The position numbers and the translations under genes are program-made. A DNA stretch of 64,000 nt, taken from positions 1 through 64,000 of the forward strand of contig NZ_FOYF01000008.1 in the NCBI RefSeq assembly GCF_900115925.1, written 5' to 3'. The notes under the pieces were generated by a model. It saw nothing but the letters and a program-made list of their open reading frames with translations. It ran no database searches and was not told where the DNA came from. This DNA is from Bacillus sp. cl95. GTDB taxonomy: Bacteria; Bacillota; Bacilli; Bacillales; Cytobacillaceae. Positions 9,317 to 17,983 of this stretch are shown here, in pieces. Every line of letters starts with the position of its first letter. Within the stretch, counting starts at the first letter, position 1.

Positions 9317-9622
9317 TTATGTACTTCGTAGTTTTTCAATGATAGCTTCAAAAGTCTTTTCCTGTCTGTCCAACTTTGATTCAATATGCTTAAAATGACT
9401 TCGAAACTCAGAGGCGTTATTTTCTACTGTTTCTTTTAATGAAGAAAGTCCATATTCAACCTTATCCAGGCGAGTGTCAATTGCGTCAAACCGCGCATCC
9501 ATCCCGTCAAGTCGAGCATCAATTCCATCCAAACGGACATCCACTTTGTCCAACCGTTGATTTACGTTATCAAATCCTTGCTTCATTTGTTCCATGATTT
9601 GAGAAAGCATTTGTTCCATCAT
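9317..9622 (-). CDS. Small heptad-repeat coiled-coil protein
   Basis: A 101-residue protein that I cannot assign to a named family. Its centre consists of about five consecutive heptads of the form (x)R(L/F)Dx(h)D, as in QRLDKVD, VRLDGID, ARLDGMD, ARFDAID and TRLDKVE. It is therefore almost certainly a long parallel coiled coil. It begins with a Met-rich amphipathic stretch (MMEQMLSQIMEQMKQGF). GGAGG lies 5 nt before ATG 9622 and 8 nt before ATG 9619; either may be the start, while the longer GTG overlaps the ribosome site. It is transcribed against its neighbours. Similar short coiled-coil ORFs are common in Bacillus and mostly uncharacterised. Confidence 0.7.
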   Translation of the reverse strand: MMEQMLSQIMEQMKQGFDNVNQRLDKVDVRLDGIDARLDGMDARFDAIDTRLDKVEYGLSSLKETVENNASEFRSHFKHIESKLDRQEKTFEAIIEKLRST

Positions 9623-9784
9623 TTTCACCTCCTTTTGAATGTATTATAACACCGTATACGATAAAAGAGACTACCTAAAATAAGGTCCAATCTATTTATC
9701 CCTTTACCACGGCAAATGGATGCCATTTACGATTCTTACTAGGCCATGCTATACTCACTTTCGGAAAAATTAATTTTTACTAAA

Positions 9785-9886
9785 GGCTGTTTTCGCATTG
9801 ATTGTTGCCCAATGGTTTCAATATATAAAAAGCCCTATAGCCGGCTTTTTCTTGTTCCAATAACAACAATTTTTACGAAAAGAGCA
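9785..9886. mobile_element. MITE-like element with perfect 8-bp duplication TTACTAAA
   Basis: 102 bp. The left end GGCTGTTTTCGCATTG and the right end (reverse complement GCTCTTTTCGTAAAAA) are inverted repeats. Both sides are flanked by TTACTAAA (9777-9784 and 9887-9894), a perfect 8-bp target duplication. An apparent 67-codon frame over it (9746-9949) is not a gene. Confidence 0.75.
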
Positions 9887-9945
9887 TTACTAAAAATTTG
9901 TCTTGGTGACATAATATCATTACATATTAAAGGAGTCATACATCT

Positions 9946-10812
9946 ATGAAAAAAAGGCGTCAAATAAAGGCTGCACATCCGATGGTTGATAAGGCGATAG
10001 AGTACTTATATGTTTTAATTGGTTCCGCCATCGTAGCGTTAACTTTTAACTTATTCTTGCTTCCTAATCGTATTGCCTCAGGAGGCGTTAGCGGGATTAG
10101 TACGATTTTGGATGCGACAATCGGCTGGGAGCCGGCTTATGTCCAATGGGCATTCAATATTCCGCTTTTTATCGCGGGACTTTTACTGCTGGGTAAGCAA
10201 TTTGGAATAAAAACGCTCGCTGGGACTATATTGTTGCCTTTTGTTGTTTTCCTCTCAAATGATTTGGAGCCTTGGACAACCGATCCGTTGCTTGGAGCTT
10301 TATTCGGAGGAATTGGTGTTGGACTAGGTCTAGGAATTGTCTTTCGTGGAAAAGCGTCTACTGGTGGGACAGACTTAGCGGCTCAAATTATCAATAAATA
10401 TACAGGATTTACTTTAGGTACATGTGTAGCGCTTATTGATGGCTTAATCGTTCTATCAGCTGCGATTATTTTTGATATTGAACGAGGTTTATATGCCATG
10501 ATTGCCCTATACGTAACGAGTAAGACGATCGATTTGGTGCAAGTCGGCTTTGGTAGATCCAAGATGGCAATGATTATCACGAATAAGCAGGAAGAGGTTC
10601 GTGAAGGAATACTGAATAAAATTGACCGGGGTGTGACAAAACTATCAGCATATGGTGGTTTTACCGATCATGAAAGGCCAGTTCTCATGTGTGTCGTTGA
10701 CCAAACAGAGTTCACTAAATTGAAACAATTGGTTGAAAGCATTGACCCGACTGCGTTTGTCGTTGTTATGGACGCGGCAGAGGTGCTTGGCGAGGGTTTC
10801 AAACGGAGCTAG
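9946..10812 (+). CDS. yvjA: YitT/YvjA-family membrane protein (DUF161 + DUF2179)
   Basis: A 288-residue membrane protein with about five to six hydrophobic segments in residues 15-200 (for example YLYVLIGSAIVALTFNLFLL, and LGALFGGIGVGLGLGIVF). It ends in a soluble DUF2179-type domain of about 80 residues (MAMIITNKQEEVREGIL to VVMDAAEVLGEGF). The N-terminus GGVSGISTIL is typical of YitT-like proteins. The function is not established. The same gene lies between prfB and cccB in B. subtilis, which supports the symbol. Ribosome site AAAGGAG, ATG 9946. Confidence 0.88.
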   Translation: MKKRRQIKAAHPMVDKAIEYLYVLIGSAIVALTFNLFLLPNRIASGGVSGISTILDATIGWEPAYVQWAFNIPLFIAGLLLLGKQFGIKTLAGTILLPFVVFLSNDLEPWTTDPLLGALFGGIGVGLGLGIVFRGKASTGGTDLAAQIINKYTGFTLGTCVALIDGLIVLSAAIIFDIERGLYAMIALYVTSKTIDLVQVGFGRSKMAMIITNKQEEVREGILNKIDRGVTKLSAYGGFTDHERPVLMCVVDQTEFTKLKQLVESIDPTAFVVVMDAAEVLGEGFKRS

Positions 10813-10818
10813 ACTTGG

Positions 10819-10824
10819 TATAAT
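10819..10824 (+). promoter_or_regulatory. Possible extended -10 promoter for cccB
   Basis: TTGGTATAAT contains an extended -10 (TGG-TATAAT), 36 bp before the cccB start; no convincing -35 is visible. Confidence 0.35.
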
Positions 10825-10860
10825 ATGTGTGAATTGGTAAATTTCCGAGGGGGATTGACG

Positions 10861-11169
10861 ATGAAAAAGAAGCTAATTGCATTACTTATGGGTACATCGC
10901 TTGTTTTAGCAGCATGCGGCGGCGGTGACAACGATTCTAAAAGCACGGATACTGCAGCAGGTGGAGACGGACAAAAGCTTTTTGAACAAAAGTGTTCAGC
11001 TTGTCATGGTGTTGATCTTGCGGGTGGAGTAGGACCAAAGTTAAAAGGAACTTCATTGTCTAAAGAAGAAATCGAAAATATCATCCACAATGGAAGAGGC
11101 GCGATGCCTAAAGGTCTACTAGAAGGCGAAGATGCTTCAAAAGTGGCTGAGTGGGTTTCGAATCAATAA
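10861..11169 (+). CDS. cccB: Cytochrome c-551, membrane-anchored lipoprotein
   Basis: A 102-residue precursor. A short signal peptide ends in a lipobox (LVLAAC, Cys about 19), so the mature protein is a diacylglycerol-anchored lipoprotein on the outer face of the membrane. The heme c site is CSACHG (CxxCH) and the distal Met ligand is in GAMPKG. It carries electrons in the respiratory chain. ATG 10861 was chosen because GAGGGGG lies upstream; the longer frame from 10825 has no ribosome site. A Gly/Asp/Ser-rich linker follows the lipid Cys. Terminator at 11177. Confidence 0.95.
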   Translation: MKKKLIALLMGTSLVLAACGGGDNDSKSTDTAAGGDGQKLFEQKCSACHGVDLAGGVGPKLKGTSLSKEEIENIIHNGRGAMPKGLLEGEDASKVAEWVSNQ

Positions 11170-11176
11170 TGAAGAA

Positions 11177-11210
11177 AGAACGTTTCAGCTTTTAGCGAAA
11201 CGTTCTTTTT
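11177..11210 (+). terminator. Terminator of cccB
   Basis: AGAACGTTTC pairs with GAAACGTTCT, then TTTT. Confidence 0.92.
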
Positions 11211-11538
11211 GTGTTTAGGGAGCATGCTACTCGGGAATTTAAGAGGAAATAAGCAAACCAACCATAAATAAACTGAATTGTCGATAAATTTATTAAATAA
11301 GTTATCAGATAAATATTGTCGAACTATGGCATAATAGATAAAATAAGTAATATAGGAAACATTTCCTATTTGACAATCTTCTTGAAAAGAAACTGTAATA
11401 TTTTTACCCATTTTTTTATCCAGATAGATGTTATAATAAGTTTGTGTTTAAAAGCACAAAGTTTTTGTCATATTTACAGGAATAAATTTGTGGATTGTCG
11501 AATAATCTTCGAAAATCTAAAATCTTAGGTGATAATTA
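11211..11538. other. Intergenic stretch before ftsE
   Basis: AT-rich, no supported gene on either strand. Possible promoter elements: TTGACA at 11370-11375 with TGTAAT 18 nt downstream, and TATAAT at 11432-11437. Two short overlapping frames here lack a ribosome site and are rejected. Confidence 0.4.
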
Positions 11539-12225
11539 ATGATTGAACTACAAGAAGTATATAAAAAGTATCCTAATGGCGTAACTGCTGTTAACGGTAT
11601 AGATGTTAAAATAGATCAAGGTGAGTTTGTTTACGTAGTAGGACCAAGTGGTGCGGGTAAATCGACATTTATCAAGATGATGTACCGTGAAGAAGTGCCA
11701 ACGCAAGGAACCATATTGATTAACGGAGTCAACATTGCCCGTTTAAAAAATAAAAAAGTTCCTCTGTTTCGCCGTAATATAGGTGTCGTTTTTCAAGACT
11801 TCAAACTATTGCCAACGCTGACAGTTTATGAAAATGTTGCTTTTGCGCTTGAAGTTATCGAAGAAACGCCGAAATATATTAAGAAGCGAGTAATGGAGAC
11901 ACTTGATCTTGTAAACTTAAAACATAAAGCGAGAATGCTACCGACAGAACTATCTGGTGGAGAGCAGCAAAGGGTGTCTATCGCAAGATCGATAGTGAAT
12001 GCACCTAAAATTGTAATCGCTGATGAACCAACAGGAAACCTTGACCCAGAAACATCATGGGAAATTATGAATATATTTGATGAAATTAATACTAGAGGCA
12101 CGACGATCGTCATGGCTACGCATAACCGAGAGATTGTTAACACAATCAAACATCGTGTAATTGCGATCGAAAATGGCAAAATCGCCCGTGATGAGCAAAG
12201 AGGTGAATACGGTTATGAAGGTTAG
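11539..12225 (+). CDS. ftsE: Cell-division ABC transporter-like ATPase FtsE
   Basis: The 228-residue ATPase of FtsEX, which in Bacillus activates peptidoglycan hydrolases for cell elongation instead of transporting a substrate. Walker A GPSGAGKST (about residue 35), Q-loop VFQDFKLLPTLTVYENV, signature LSGGEQQRVSIARSI, Walker B IVIADEPTGNLDP and H-loop ATHNREIV are all intact. It overlaps ftsX by 11 bp. Confidence 0.97.
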   Translation: MIELQEVYKKYPNGVTAVNGIDVKIDQGEFVYVVGPSGAGKSTFIKMMYREEVPTQGTILINGVNIARLKNKKVPLFRRNIGVVFQDFKLLPTLTVYENVAFALEVIEETPKYIKKRVMETLDLVNLKHKARMLPTELSGGEQQRVSIARSIVNAPKIVIADEPTGNLDPETSWEIMNIFDEINTRGTTIVMATHNREIVNTIKHRVIAIENGKIARDEQRGEYGYEG

Positions 12226-13108
12226 AACTTTAAGCCGTCACGCTCGACAGAGTTTAAAAAGCTTAGGCAGAAATGGTTGGATGACGTTTGCTTCCGTTAG
12301 TGCGGTTACGGTGACGCTACTCCTAGTCGGCGTATTTTTCGTTATTATGATGAATCTCAATAAAGTGGCAAAAACCATTGAAGAGGACGTGGAAATCCGC
12401 GTTCACATCGATGTTGCTGCGAACGAGCAGGATCAACAGAACCTACAACAACAGATTGAACGAATACCAGAAGTGAAAAGCGTCAAATTCTCATCAAAGG
12501 AAAAAGAGTTAGACACGCTCATTAATAGCCTTGGTGATGAAGGACAAGCCTTCAAACTTTTTGAACAGGACAATCCGTTGAACGATGTATTTATCGTAAA
12601 AACGAAAAAACCGACAGATACAATGACAACTGCAAAACAAATTGAGAAAATGAACTTTGCTGCTAAAGTAAAATATGGACAGGGTCAGGTTGAAAAGCTA
12701 TTTAAGTTTATTGATGCTAGCCGCAACGTTGGAGTGGCGCTCATCCTTGGTCTCTTGTTTACGGCAATCTTCCTTATCTCAAATACAATCAAAATTACGA
12801 TTATTGCAAGACGAAAAGAAATCGAGATCATGCGACTCGTTGGTGCAACAAACGCTTTCATTCGCTGGCCGTTTTTCCTCGAAGGACTTTGGCTTGGAAT
12901 CTTAGGTTCCGTCGTTCCGATTCTCCTGGTTTCAACCGCATATTACTATGCTTATGACTACCTAGAACCGAAACTTAGAGGCAATTTCATGCAGTTGATT
13001 GAATATAGCCCATTCGTTTATCAATTATCAGGATTGCTTATCTTAATGGGTGCTTTGATCGGTGTATGGGGAAGTATGATGTCCGTGAGAAAATTCTTGA
13101 AAGTATAA
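12215..13108 (+). CDS. ftsX: Cell-division ABC transporter-like permease FtsX
   Basis: A 297-residue membrane partner of FtsE. There is one N-terminal membrane helix (WMTFASVSAVTVTLLLVGVF), a large extracellular domain (about residues 50-165) that contacts the hydrolase, then three C-terminal helices. The motif RRKEIEIMRLVGATNAFIRWPFFLEG is the FtsX hallmark. ATG 12215 was chosen because AAGAGGTGA lies upstream and MKVRTLSRHARQSLKSLGRN matches known FtsX N-termini; the frame from 12161 runs far back into ftsE. Confidence 0.96.
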   Translation: MKVRTLSRHARQSLKSLGRNGWMTFASVSAVTVTLLLVGVFFVIMMNLNKVAKTIEEDVEIRVHIDVAANEQDQQNLQQQIERIPEVKSVKFSSKEKELDTLINSLGDEGQAFKLFEQDNPLNDVFIVKTKKPTDTMTTAKQIEKMNFAAKVKYGQGQVEKLFKFIDASRNVGVALILGLLFTAIFLISNTIKITIIARRKEIEIMRLVGATNAFIRWPFFLEGLWLGILGSVVPILLVSTAYYYAYDYLEPKLRGNFMQLIEYSPFVYQLSGLLILMGALIGVWGSMMSVRKFLKV

Positions 13109-13110
13109 GG

Positions 13111-13128
13111 AGGACCTTTAAAGGTCCT
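13111..13128. other. Perfect 18-bp palindrome after ftsX
   Basis: AGGACCTTT followed directly by AAAGGTCCT, without a T run. It may be an attenuator or processing hairpin between ftsX and the hydrolase gene, or a weak terminator. Confidence 0.4.
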
Positions 13129-13238
13129 TCCACCCATGTCTTTTAATAGGCGATTTTCAGAAAAATAAAGCTTCACTCTTAATAGACAGAAATGTTTACG
13201 AGCTACATACGCTTACTTTGGAAGGGGAGAATGTGCAA

Positions 13239-14516
13239 TTGAAAAAATCACTAATGATCCTTACTGTCGCTTCAACGGTTAGTTTTGGCAGTTTATTTGG
13301 AGCTGCGCCTACTGAAATCTTGGCAGCTACAAAAATGCAAGAATTAAAGAAAGAAAAAGCGCAAGTCGAGTCAGAGCGTTCTCAAGTAGAATCTGGTATT
13401 GATAAAGCTGAACAAGAGATTGGTAGATTGCAAGGGGAACAAAAAACGGTAGAATCTGAAATTCAACGTCTTGATTTAGCTATGGAAGATACAAATGGTA
13501 AAATTCGTGAAAAAACACAACAAATAGATGATAAGAATGTTGAAATTGAAAAGCTTCAAGCTGAAGTGAAAGTTCTGAAGGATCGTATCCAAAAACGTAA
13601 TGAAATGTTAAAAGATCGTGCCCGTAACTTCCAGGAAACTGGTGGGATGGTAAGCTATGTCGATGTACTAATGGGTTCTAAGAGTTTCGGAGATTTTGTG
13701 GATCGCGCAAGCGCGGTGGCAACGATTATGGAAGCTGACCAAGATATCCTTAAGCAACATCAGTTAGATAAAGAAATGCTTGAAAAAACGCAAGCAAAGG
13801 TTGAGGCTGAATTAGAAGGTCTTAAGAAAATGCGTGCTGATCTAGAAGGCATGAAAGTAAAATTAGATGCACAGATTAAGGAAAAGAACACATTGATGGC
13901 TTCACTTCATGAAAAAGAAGAAGAAATGGAAGCACATAAACTAGGTTTACAAGAAGAAACTGAACTTCTTGCGGCTCAGTCTGCTGCAATCCAAAAAGCA
14001 ATCAATATGGAAGCACAACGCCAAGCTGAAGCAGAAAGACAACGTCAAGAAGCGGCAAGACGTGCTGCTCAAAATTCTGGAGGATCTTCTTCTGCAGCAG
14101 TACCAGCCCCTCCAGTTTCAAGTGGTGCTTTTACTAAACCTGCTAATGGACGATTCACTTCCGGCTTTGGCCAACGTTGGGGAGAATTGCACGCTGGTGT
14201 AGATATTGCTAACAGTGCAGCTAATGTTCCTGTAGTTGCGGCTGCTGACGGTGTTGTTATCCGTTCATACTACTCTAGCAGTTACGGAAACTGTATCTTT
14301 ATTGCCCACTCTATTAATGGACAAGTTTATACAACTGTTTATGCTCACTTAGAAAGCCGTGGAGTTGGTTCAGGGGCAACAGTAAGCAAAGGTCAACAAA
14401 TCGGATACATGGGTAATACAGGTCAATCGACTGGTAAGCATTTACACTTTGAAATCCATAAAGGTCCATGGAATGCTGCGAAATCGAATGCTGTAGACCC
14501 AATGGGTTATCTTTAA
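13239..14516 (+). CDS. Secreted M23 peptidoglycan endopeptidase with long coiled coil (EnvC/PcsB-like architecture)
   Basis: A 425-residue secreted protein. A signal peptide (KKSLMILTVASTVSFGSLFG, cleavage near AAT) is followed by about 230 residues of nearly continuous coiled coil (residues ~25-255), a low-complexity linker (SGGSSSAAVPAPPVSS), and a LytM/M23 domain with zinc ligands HxxxD (HAGVDIAN) and HLHFEIH. It lies directly after ftsEX. In other bacteria FtsX binds such coiled-coil hydrolases or activators (EnvC, PcsB, CwlO), so an FtsEX-activated wall hydrolase is a strong inference. Unlike EnvC the metal ligands are present, so it may cut directly. TTG 13239 is favoured: GGGGAG lies 9 nt upstream. 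Confidence 0.88.
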   Translation: MKKSLMILTVASTVSFGSLFGAAPTEILAATKMQELKKEKAQVESERSQVESGIDKAEQEIGRLQGEQKTVESEIQRLDLAMEDTNGKIREKTQQIDDKNVEIEKLQAEVKVLKDRIQKRNEMLKDRARNFQETGGMVSYVDVLMGSKSFGDFVDRASAVATIMEADQDILKQHQLDKEMLEKTQAKVEAELEGLKKMRADLEGMKVKLDAQIKEKNTLMASLHEKEEEMEAHKLGLQEETELLAAQSAAIQKAINMEAQRQAEAERQRQEAARRAAQNSGGSSSAAVPAPPVSSGAFTKPANGRFTSGFGQRWGELHAGVDIANSAANVPVVAAADGVVIRSYYSSSYGNCIFIAHSINGQVYTTVYAHLESRGVGSGATVSKGQQIGYMGNTGQSTGKHLHFEIHKGPWNAAKSNAVDPMGYL

Positions 14517-14531
14517 TACTTGAAAGATGAT

Positions 14532-14562
14532 GAGAGGAAGCTAAATGCTTCTTCTCTTTTTT
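14532..14562 (+). terminator. Terminator of the M23 hydrolase gene
   Basis: GAGAGGAAGC pairs with GCTTCTTCTC, followed by six T. Confidence 0.88.
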
Positions 14563-14769
14563 ATTTCACCAATATTGAAGGATTAAACCTTTTTAAACGA
14601 GAATTTACTTTTTTTAGCGGATGTTTTGACTGGTAAGAATCGGCACGTAAAAGAAAGAGCAGTGAGTGATAATCATAACTCGTCCACGACTTACATATAG
14701 TTAAAAAATAGGATGTCCAATTGATGTGTGTTCATTACGTGTGCATTAGCATATCGGAGGAGGATAGAT

Positions 14770-16224
14770 ATGAATCGAAAGTGGCTAATACTTCTCATGA
14801 CAGGGAGTCTTGTAACTGGGGCTGGCAGTACCTACGCCGGCATGCAATGGTACGAGGTAAAAGAGAGATCCAAATTGGAAGAGCAGCTAAGCGGCAATGT
14901 TAAGGTTGGGGAAACAGGTACAAATGAAAGTAACCAACTTGAGAAAGTTGGTCAAGCCTATGAGCTGATTTTAAGTAGATACGTAGAGAAAGTCGATCAA
15001 GAAAAGCTGGTGGAGGGTGCGATTCAAGGAATGTTGGGTGTGTTGAAGGATCCGTATTCGGTCTATATGGATCAGGAAACAGCTACTCAATTTAATCAGT
15101 CACTTGATTCCTCCTTTGAAGGTATTGGAGCAGAGGTGAGCAAGGTAGATGGCAAAATCGTCATTGTGTCACCTTTTAAAGATTCACCGGCTGAAAAAGC
15201 AGGAATTAAGCCCAATGATGAAATCGTGAAGGTGAATGGGGAAAGTGTGGAAGGACTTGACCTATACGAAGCAACTTTGAAAATCCGTGGTAAAAAAGGA
15301 ACAAGCGTGAAACTCGGAATTATTCGTAAGGGATTAAAGGAACCAATTGAAATAAAGGTGAAGCGTGACGAGATTCCCCTTGAAACGGTTCATGCGGATG
15401 TGAAAAAACAGAACGATAAAAAATTGGGTTATATCGAAATTACATCTTTTTCAGAAGATACAGCCAAGGATTTTAAGAAGGAATTGAAAAATCTTGAGAA
15501 TCAGGATATCGAAGGTCTGCTCATTGACGTGCGTGGAAATCCTGGAGGACTGCTGTCGAGCGTCGAGGAGATTTTAAAAGAGTTTGTTACAAAGGATAAA
15601 CCCTATGTACAAATCGAAAAACGTGATGGGGAAAAGAAGCGTTATTTCTCTTCGTTATCCAATGAAAAAGAATATCCTGTTGCCGTCCTGATTGACAAAG
15701 GAAGTGCATCAGCTTCAGAAATTCTAGCTGGTGCTTTAAAGGAAGCGGCAGGGTATGAACTCGTTGGTGAAAAGACATTCGGTAAAGGTACGGTTCAGCA
15801 GGCTGTTCCAATGGGTGATGGCAGCAATATTAAACTGACGCTTTTCAAATGGCTGACACCTGAAGGAAACTGGATTCATAAAAAAGGCATCAAGCCAAGT
15901 GTGGAAGTAAAGCAGCCGATCATTTTCGAGACGCATCCGTTGCAAGTTGAAAAAGCACTTGAGCGTGATATGAATAATGAACAAGTGAAAAATGCCCAAG
16001 ATATTCTAAAAGGGTTAGGCTACTCCCCTGGACGAAATGATGGGTATTTCAGCGATGATACGGAGAGGGCAGTCAAGGCCTTCCAACAGCAAAACGAACT
16101 TCAAGCTACTGGTAAAATTGATGTCAAGACGGCAGCAGAGCTTGAGAGTGCGGCAATTGCTGCTATGAAGAAAGAGAAAAATGATCTTCAATTGCAAACG
16201 GCGCTAAGGCTACTTGCAAAATAG
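14770..16224 (+). CDS. ctpB: Carboxy-terminal processing serine protease CtpB (S41)
   Basis: A 484-residue protein. One N-terminal membrane/signal segment (WLILLMTGSLVTGAGSTYAG) exports the protease. A PDZ domain spans about residues 115-200 (GIGAEVSKVDGKIVIVSPF). The S41 domain follows with catalytic Ser in KGSASASEILAG and Lys in GEKTFGKGTVQQ. A peptidoglycan-binding domain closes the protein (LKGLGYSPGRNDGYFSDDTERAV). In B. subtilis CtpB cleaves SpoIVFA in the forespore-to-mother-cell signal that activates SigK. ATG 14770 follows GGAGGAGG; the longer frame from 14728 has no ribosome site. Confidence 0.95.
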   Translation: MNRKWLILLMTGSLVTGAGSTYAGMQWYEVKERSKLEEQLSGNVKVGETGTNESNQLEKVGQAYELILSRYVEKVDQEKLVEGAIQGMLGVLKDPYSVYMDQETATQFNQSLDSSFEGIGAEVSKVDGKIVIVSPFKDSPAEKAGIKPNDEIVKVNGESVEGLDLYEATLKIRGKKGTSVKLGIIRKGLKEPIEIKVKRDEIPLETVHADVKKQNDKKLGYIEITSFSEDTAKDFKKELKNLENQDIEGLLIDVRGNPGGLLSSVEEILKEFVTKDKPYVQIEKRDGEKKRYFSSLSNEKEYPVAVLIDKGSASASEILAGALKEAAGYELVGEKTFGKGTVQQAVPMGDGSNIKLTLFKWLTPEGNWIHKKGIKPSVEVKQPIIFETHPLQVEKALERDMNNEQVKNAQDILKGLGYSPGRNDGYFSDDTERAVKAFQQQNELQATGKIDVKTAAELESAAIAAMKKEKNDLQLQTALRLLAK

Positions 16225-16231
16225 TAGGGGA

Positions 16232-16258
16232 AAGCAGGGGGAAACTCCTGCTTTTTTG
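16232..16258 (+). terminator. Terminator of ctpB
   Basis: AAGCAGG pairs with CCTGCTT, then TTTT. Confidence 0.82.
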
Positions 16259-16276
16259 TTGTTTCCAAAGCCGACC

Positions 16277-16401
16277 AATTTGAAAGTAGAAATAAATTCG
16301 GAAACGGTAGAAATTAATCTGGAAAGAGGGGAAATATTCTGGTTCCAAGGAGAGAATATTTCGTGGATAGACGAAAATATCTAGCACTCGGTAGAAAATA
16401 T
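16277..16401. repeat. 21-bp periodic array, word GTAGAAATA
   Basis: Six degenerate units share a core like G(T/G)AGAAATAT, starting near 16286, 16307, 16328, 16350, 16370 and 16391 (steps 21, 21, 22, 20, 21). No reading frame explains it. It occupies the ctpB-minJ gap. Confidence 0.65.
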
Positions 16402-16557
16402 AAAAAATCAAATCTTCCTTTAACAATCATAATAGAATTTCTTCCAATTTCTCTTCTTAACTTCAAACAATCGATAGGTTTTATGTCGCTAATTTGATAG
16501 AATAGTATTAATACATACTAAAATCTTTCATTTTTACATAAAGGTAGGTGGCAAAGC

Positions 16558-17748
16558 TTGGCGCAAATATGGCTTATGGAGTTGCTCAAAGGATTGGGCA
16601 GATTCTTTTTACATCCAGTATTTTATTACCTTGTATTTCTTTCGGGAATTCTTGGAGTGCTTCGTGTTAAACAGGAACGTAAACATTTTCATATAAGGGC
16701 GATGGATGCATGGTTTGAAATGCGCCAACTGCCGGCTGGAACTCTCATCGGCCTTCTCCTTTCCATTGTAATGGTGGGAGTCGGAATCACAGTGCCAGTT
16801 GCGACGATTATCCTTGTTACCGTGATCACTTTTTTGGTCAGTTTAACGGGAAGAACGCGATTACTGGCACCTGCTTACACGGTTGGTGCAGCTTTCTTTG
16901 CATTGATTTTTATCGCTGACAAATCGTTTGATATCCCATTGTTCTCAAATGCACTCTCCGCGGTAGATGAGAAGGTATATCCATCCGTAGCCATTTTACT
17001 AGGGATATTAATTATTGGAGAAGGCTTGCTGATTGTAAGGAATGCAACGAAGGGAACTTCGCCGAAACTTATCAAAAGTAAGCGTGGGCAGCGTGTAGGA
17101 GTTCATGAAGTGAAGCGACTATGGTTTTTACCATTATTCTTGCTAGTTCCTGGCGATGCTTTGACCCCTCCTTTGGATTGGTGGCCTGTTTTCAATCTTG
17201 GAAACGAGAGCTTCTCACTCTGGTTTGTGCCTTTTGCAGTTGGTTTCCATCAACAGGTTCAAGGTATGCTACCTAAAGAGGCAGTAGCCCTAATCGGGAA
17301 AAGAGTCATGACTTTAGGGTTATTGGCTGTTCTTGTAGGTGCAGGCGGTTATTGGATGCCAGTTTTGGCGATTGTGACGGTGGCTTTTGCAATGATAGGG
17401 CGCGAAGTGATTACTTTCAGACAACTTTTGGCTGAGGATAGCATGCCTTTCTATTTTTCGAAAAAGAATCATGGGTTGATGATTCTTGGCATCATTCCAG
17501 AATCACCCGCTAGCAAGATGGGACTTGAAGTAGGAGAACTTGTTACGAAGGTGAATGGCATCATCGTTCGAGAAGAGAAGGAGCTTTATGAAGCCCTTCA
17601 ACGTAATCGAGCACATTGCAAGCTTGAGGTGTTAGATAATAATGGACAAGTCCGTTTCGTACAGCGTGCCCTTTATGAAGGCGATCATTATCAACTTGGA
17701 ATCCTTTTTGTACAAGATGAGAAAAAGTGGGATGAAGTCGTCGTATAA
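16558..17748 (+). CDS. minJ: MinJ-like division topological determinant (membrane PDZ protein)
   Basis: A 396-residue protein with about seven or eight membrane segments in residues 1-290 and a C-terminal PDZ domain (about 300-385; HGLMILGIIPESPASKMGLEVGELVTKV is its core). Size, topology and position after ctpB match MinJ (YvjD) of B. subtilis, which links DivIVA to MinD and so confines Z-rings to midcell. The start is TTG 16558 behind GGTAGGTGG. The 3' untranslated region contains a short 21-bp repeat array before the terminator. Confidence 0.9.
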   Translation: MAQIWLMELLKGLGRFFLHPVFYYLVFLSGILGVLRVKQERKHFHIRAMDAWFEMRQLPAGTLIGLLLSIVMVGVGITVPVATIILVTVITFLVSLTGRTRLLAPAYTVGAAFFALIFIADKSFDIPLFSNALSAVDEKVYPSVAILLGILIIGEGLLIVRNATKGTSPKLIKSKRGQRVGVHEVKRLWFLPLFLLVPGDALTPPLDWWPVFNLGNESFSLWFVPFAVGFHQQVQGMLPKEAVALIGKRVMTLGLLAVLVGAGGYWMPVLAIVTVAFAMIGREVITFRQLLAEDSMPFYFSKKNHGLMILGIIPESPASKMGLEVGELVTKVNGIIVREEKELYEALQRNRAHCKLEVLDNNGQVRFVQRALYEGDHYQLGILFVQDEKKWDEVVV

Positions 17749-17823
17749 TGTAGGGTTTCAAATTAATTGGAAATTTGTCAAAACTAGTTGGAAAAATTTT
17801 CAAAATTCTTTGGAATTCTGGAT
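17746..17823. repeat. 21-bp periodic array, word TTGGAAAnTTTTCAAAA
   Basis: TTGGAA recurs at 17767, 17788 and 17810 (steps 21, 22), and TCAAA at 17758, 17778 and 17800. It lies between the minJ stop codon and its terminator. Confidence 0.55.
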
Positions 17824-17857
17824 AGTCCTTTGAGATAATAATCTCAAAGGACTTTTT
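17824..17857 (+). terminator. Terminator of minJ
   Basis: A perfect 13-bp stem AGTCCTTTGAGAT/ATCTCAAAGGACT, 4-nt loop, then TTTT. Confidence 0.95.
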
Positions 17858-17983
17858 ATTATTGATTGTGAAGCTTTACACCTGAACAAACGAAGCAGTT
17901 TAGTAGAAGATAGAGTTTGGGTTTTATAGTAAAATAAAGGGTTAAGCCATTCTTGAAAAAATAATTGATATTTAGGGTGAATT

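Noticed and set aside
9746-9949. A 67-codon frame before yvjA
   Set aside because: It covers a MITE with target duplication and lacks a ribosome site.
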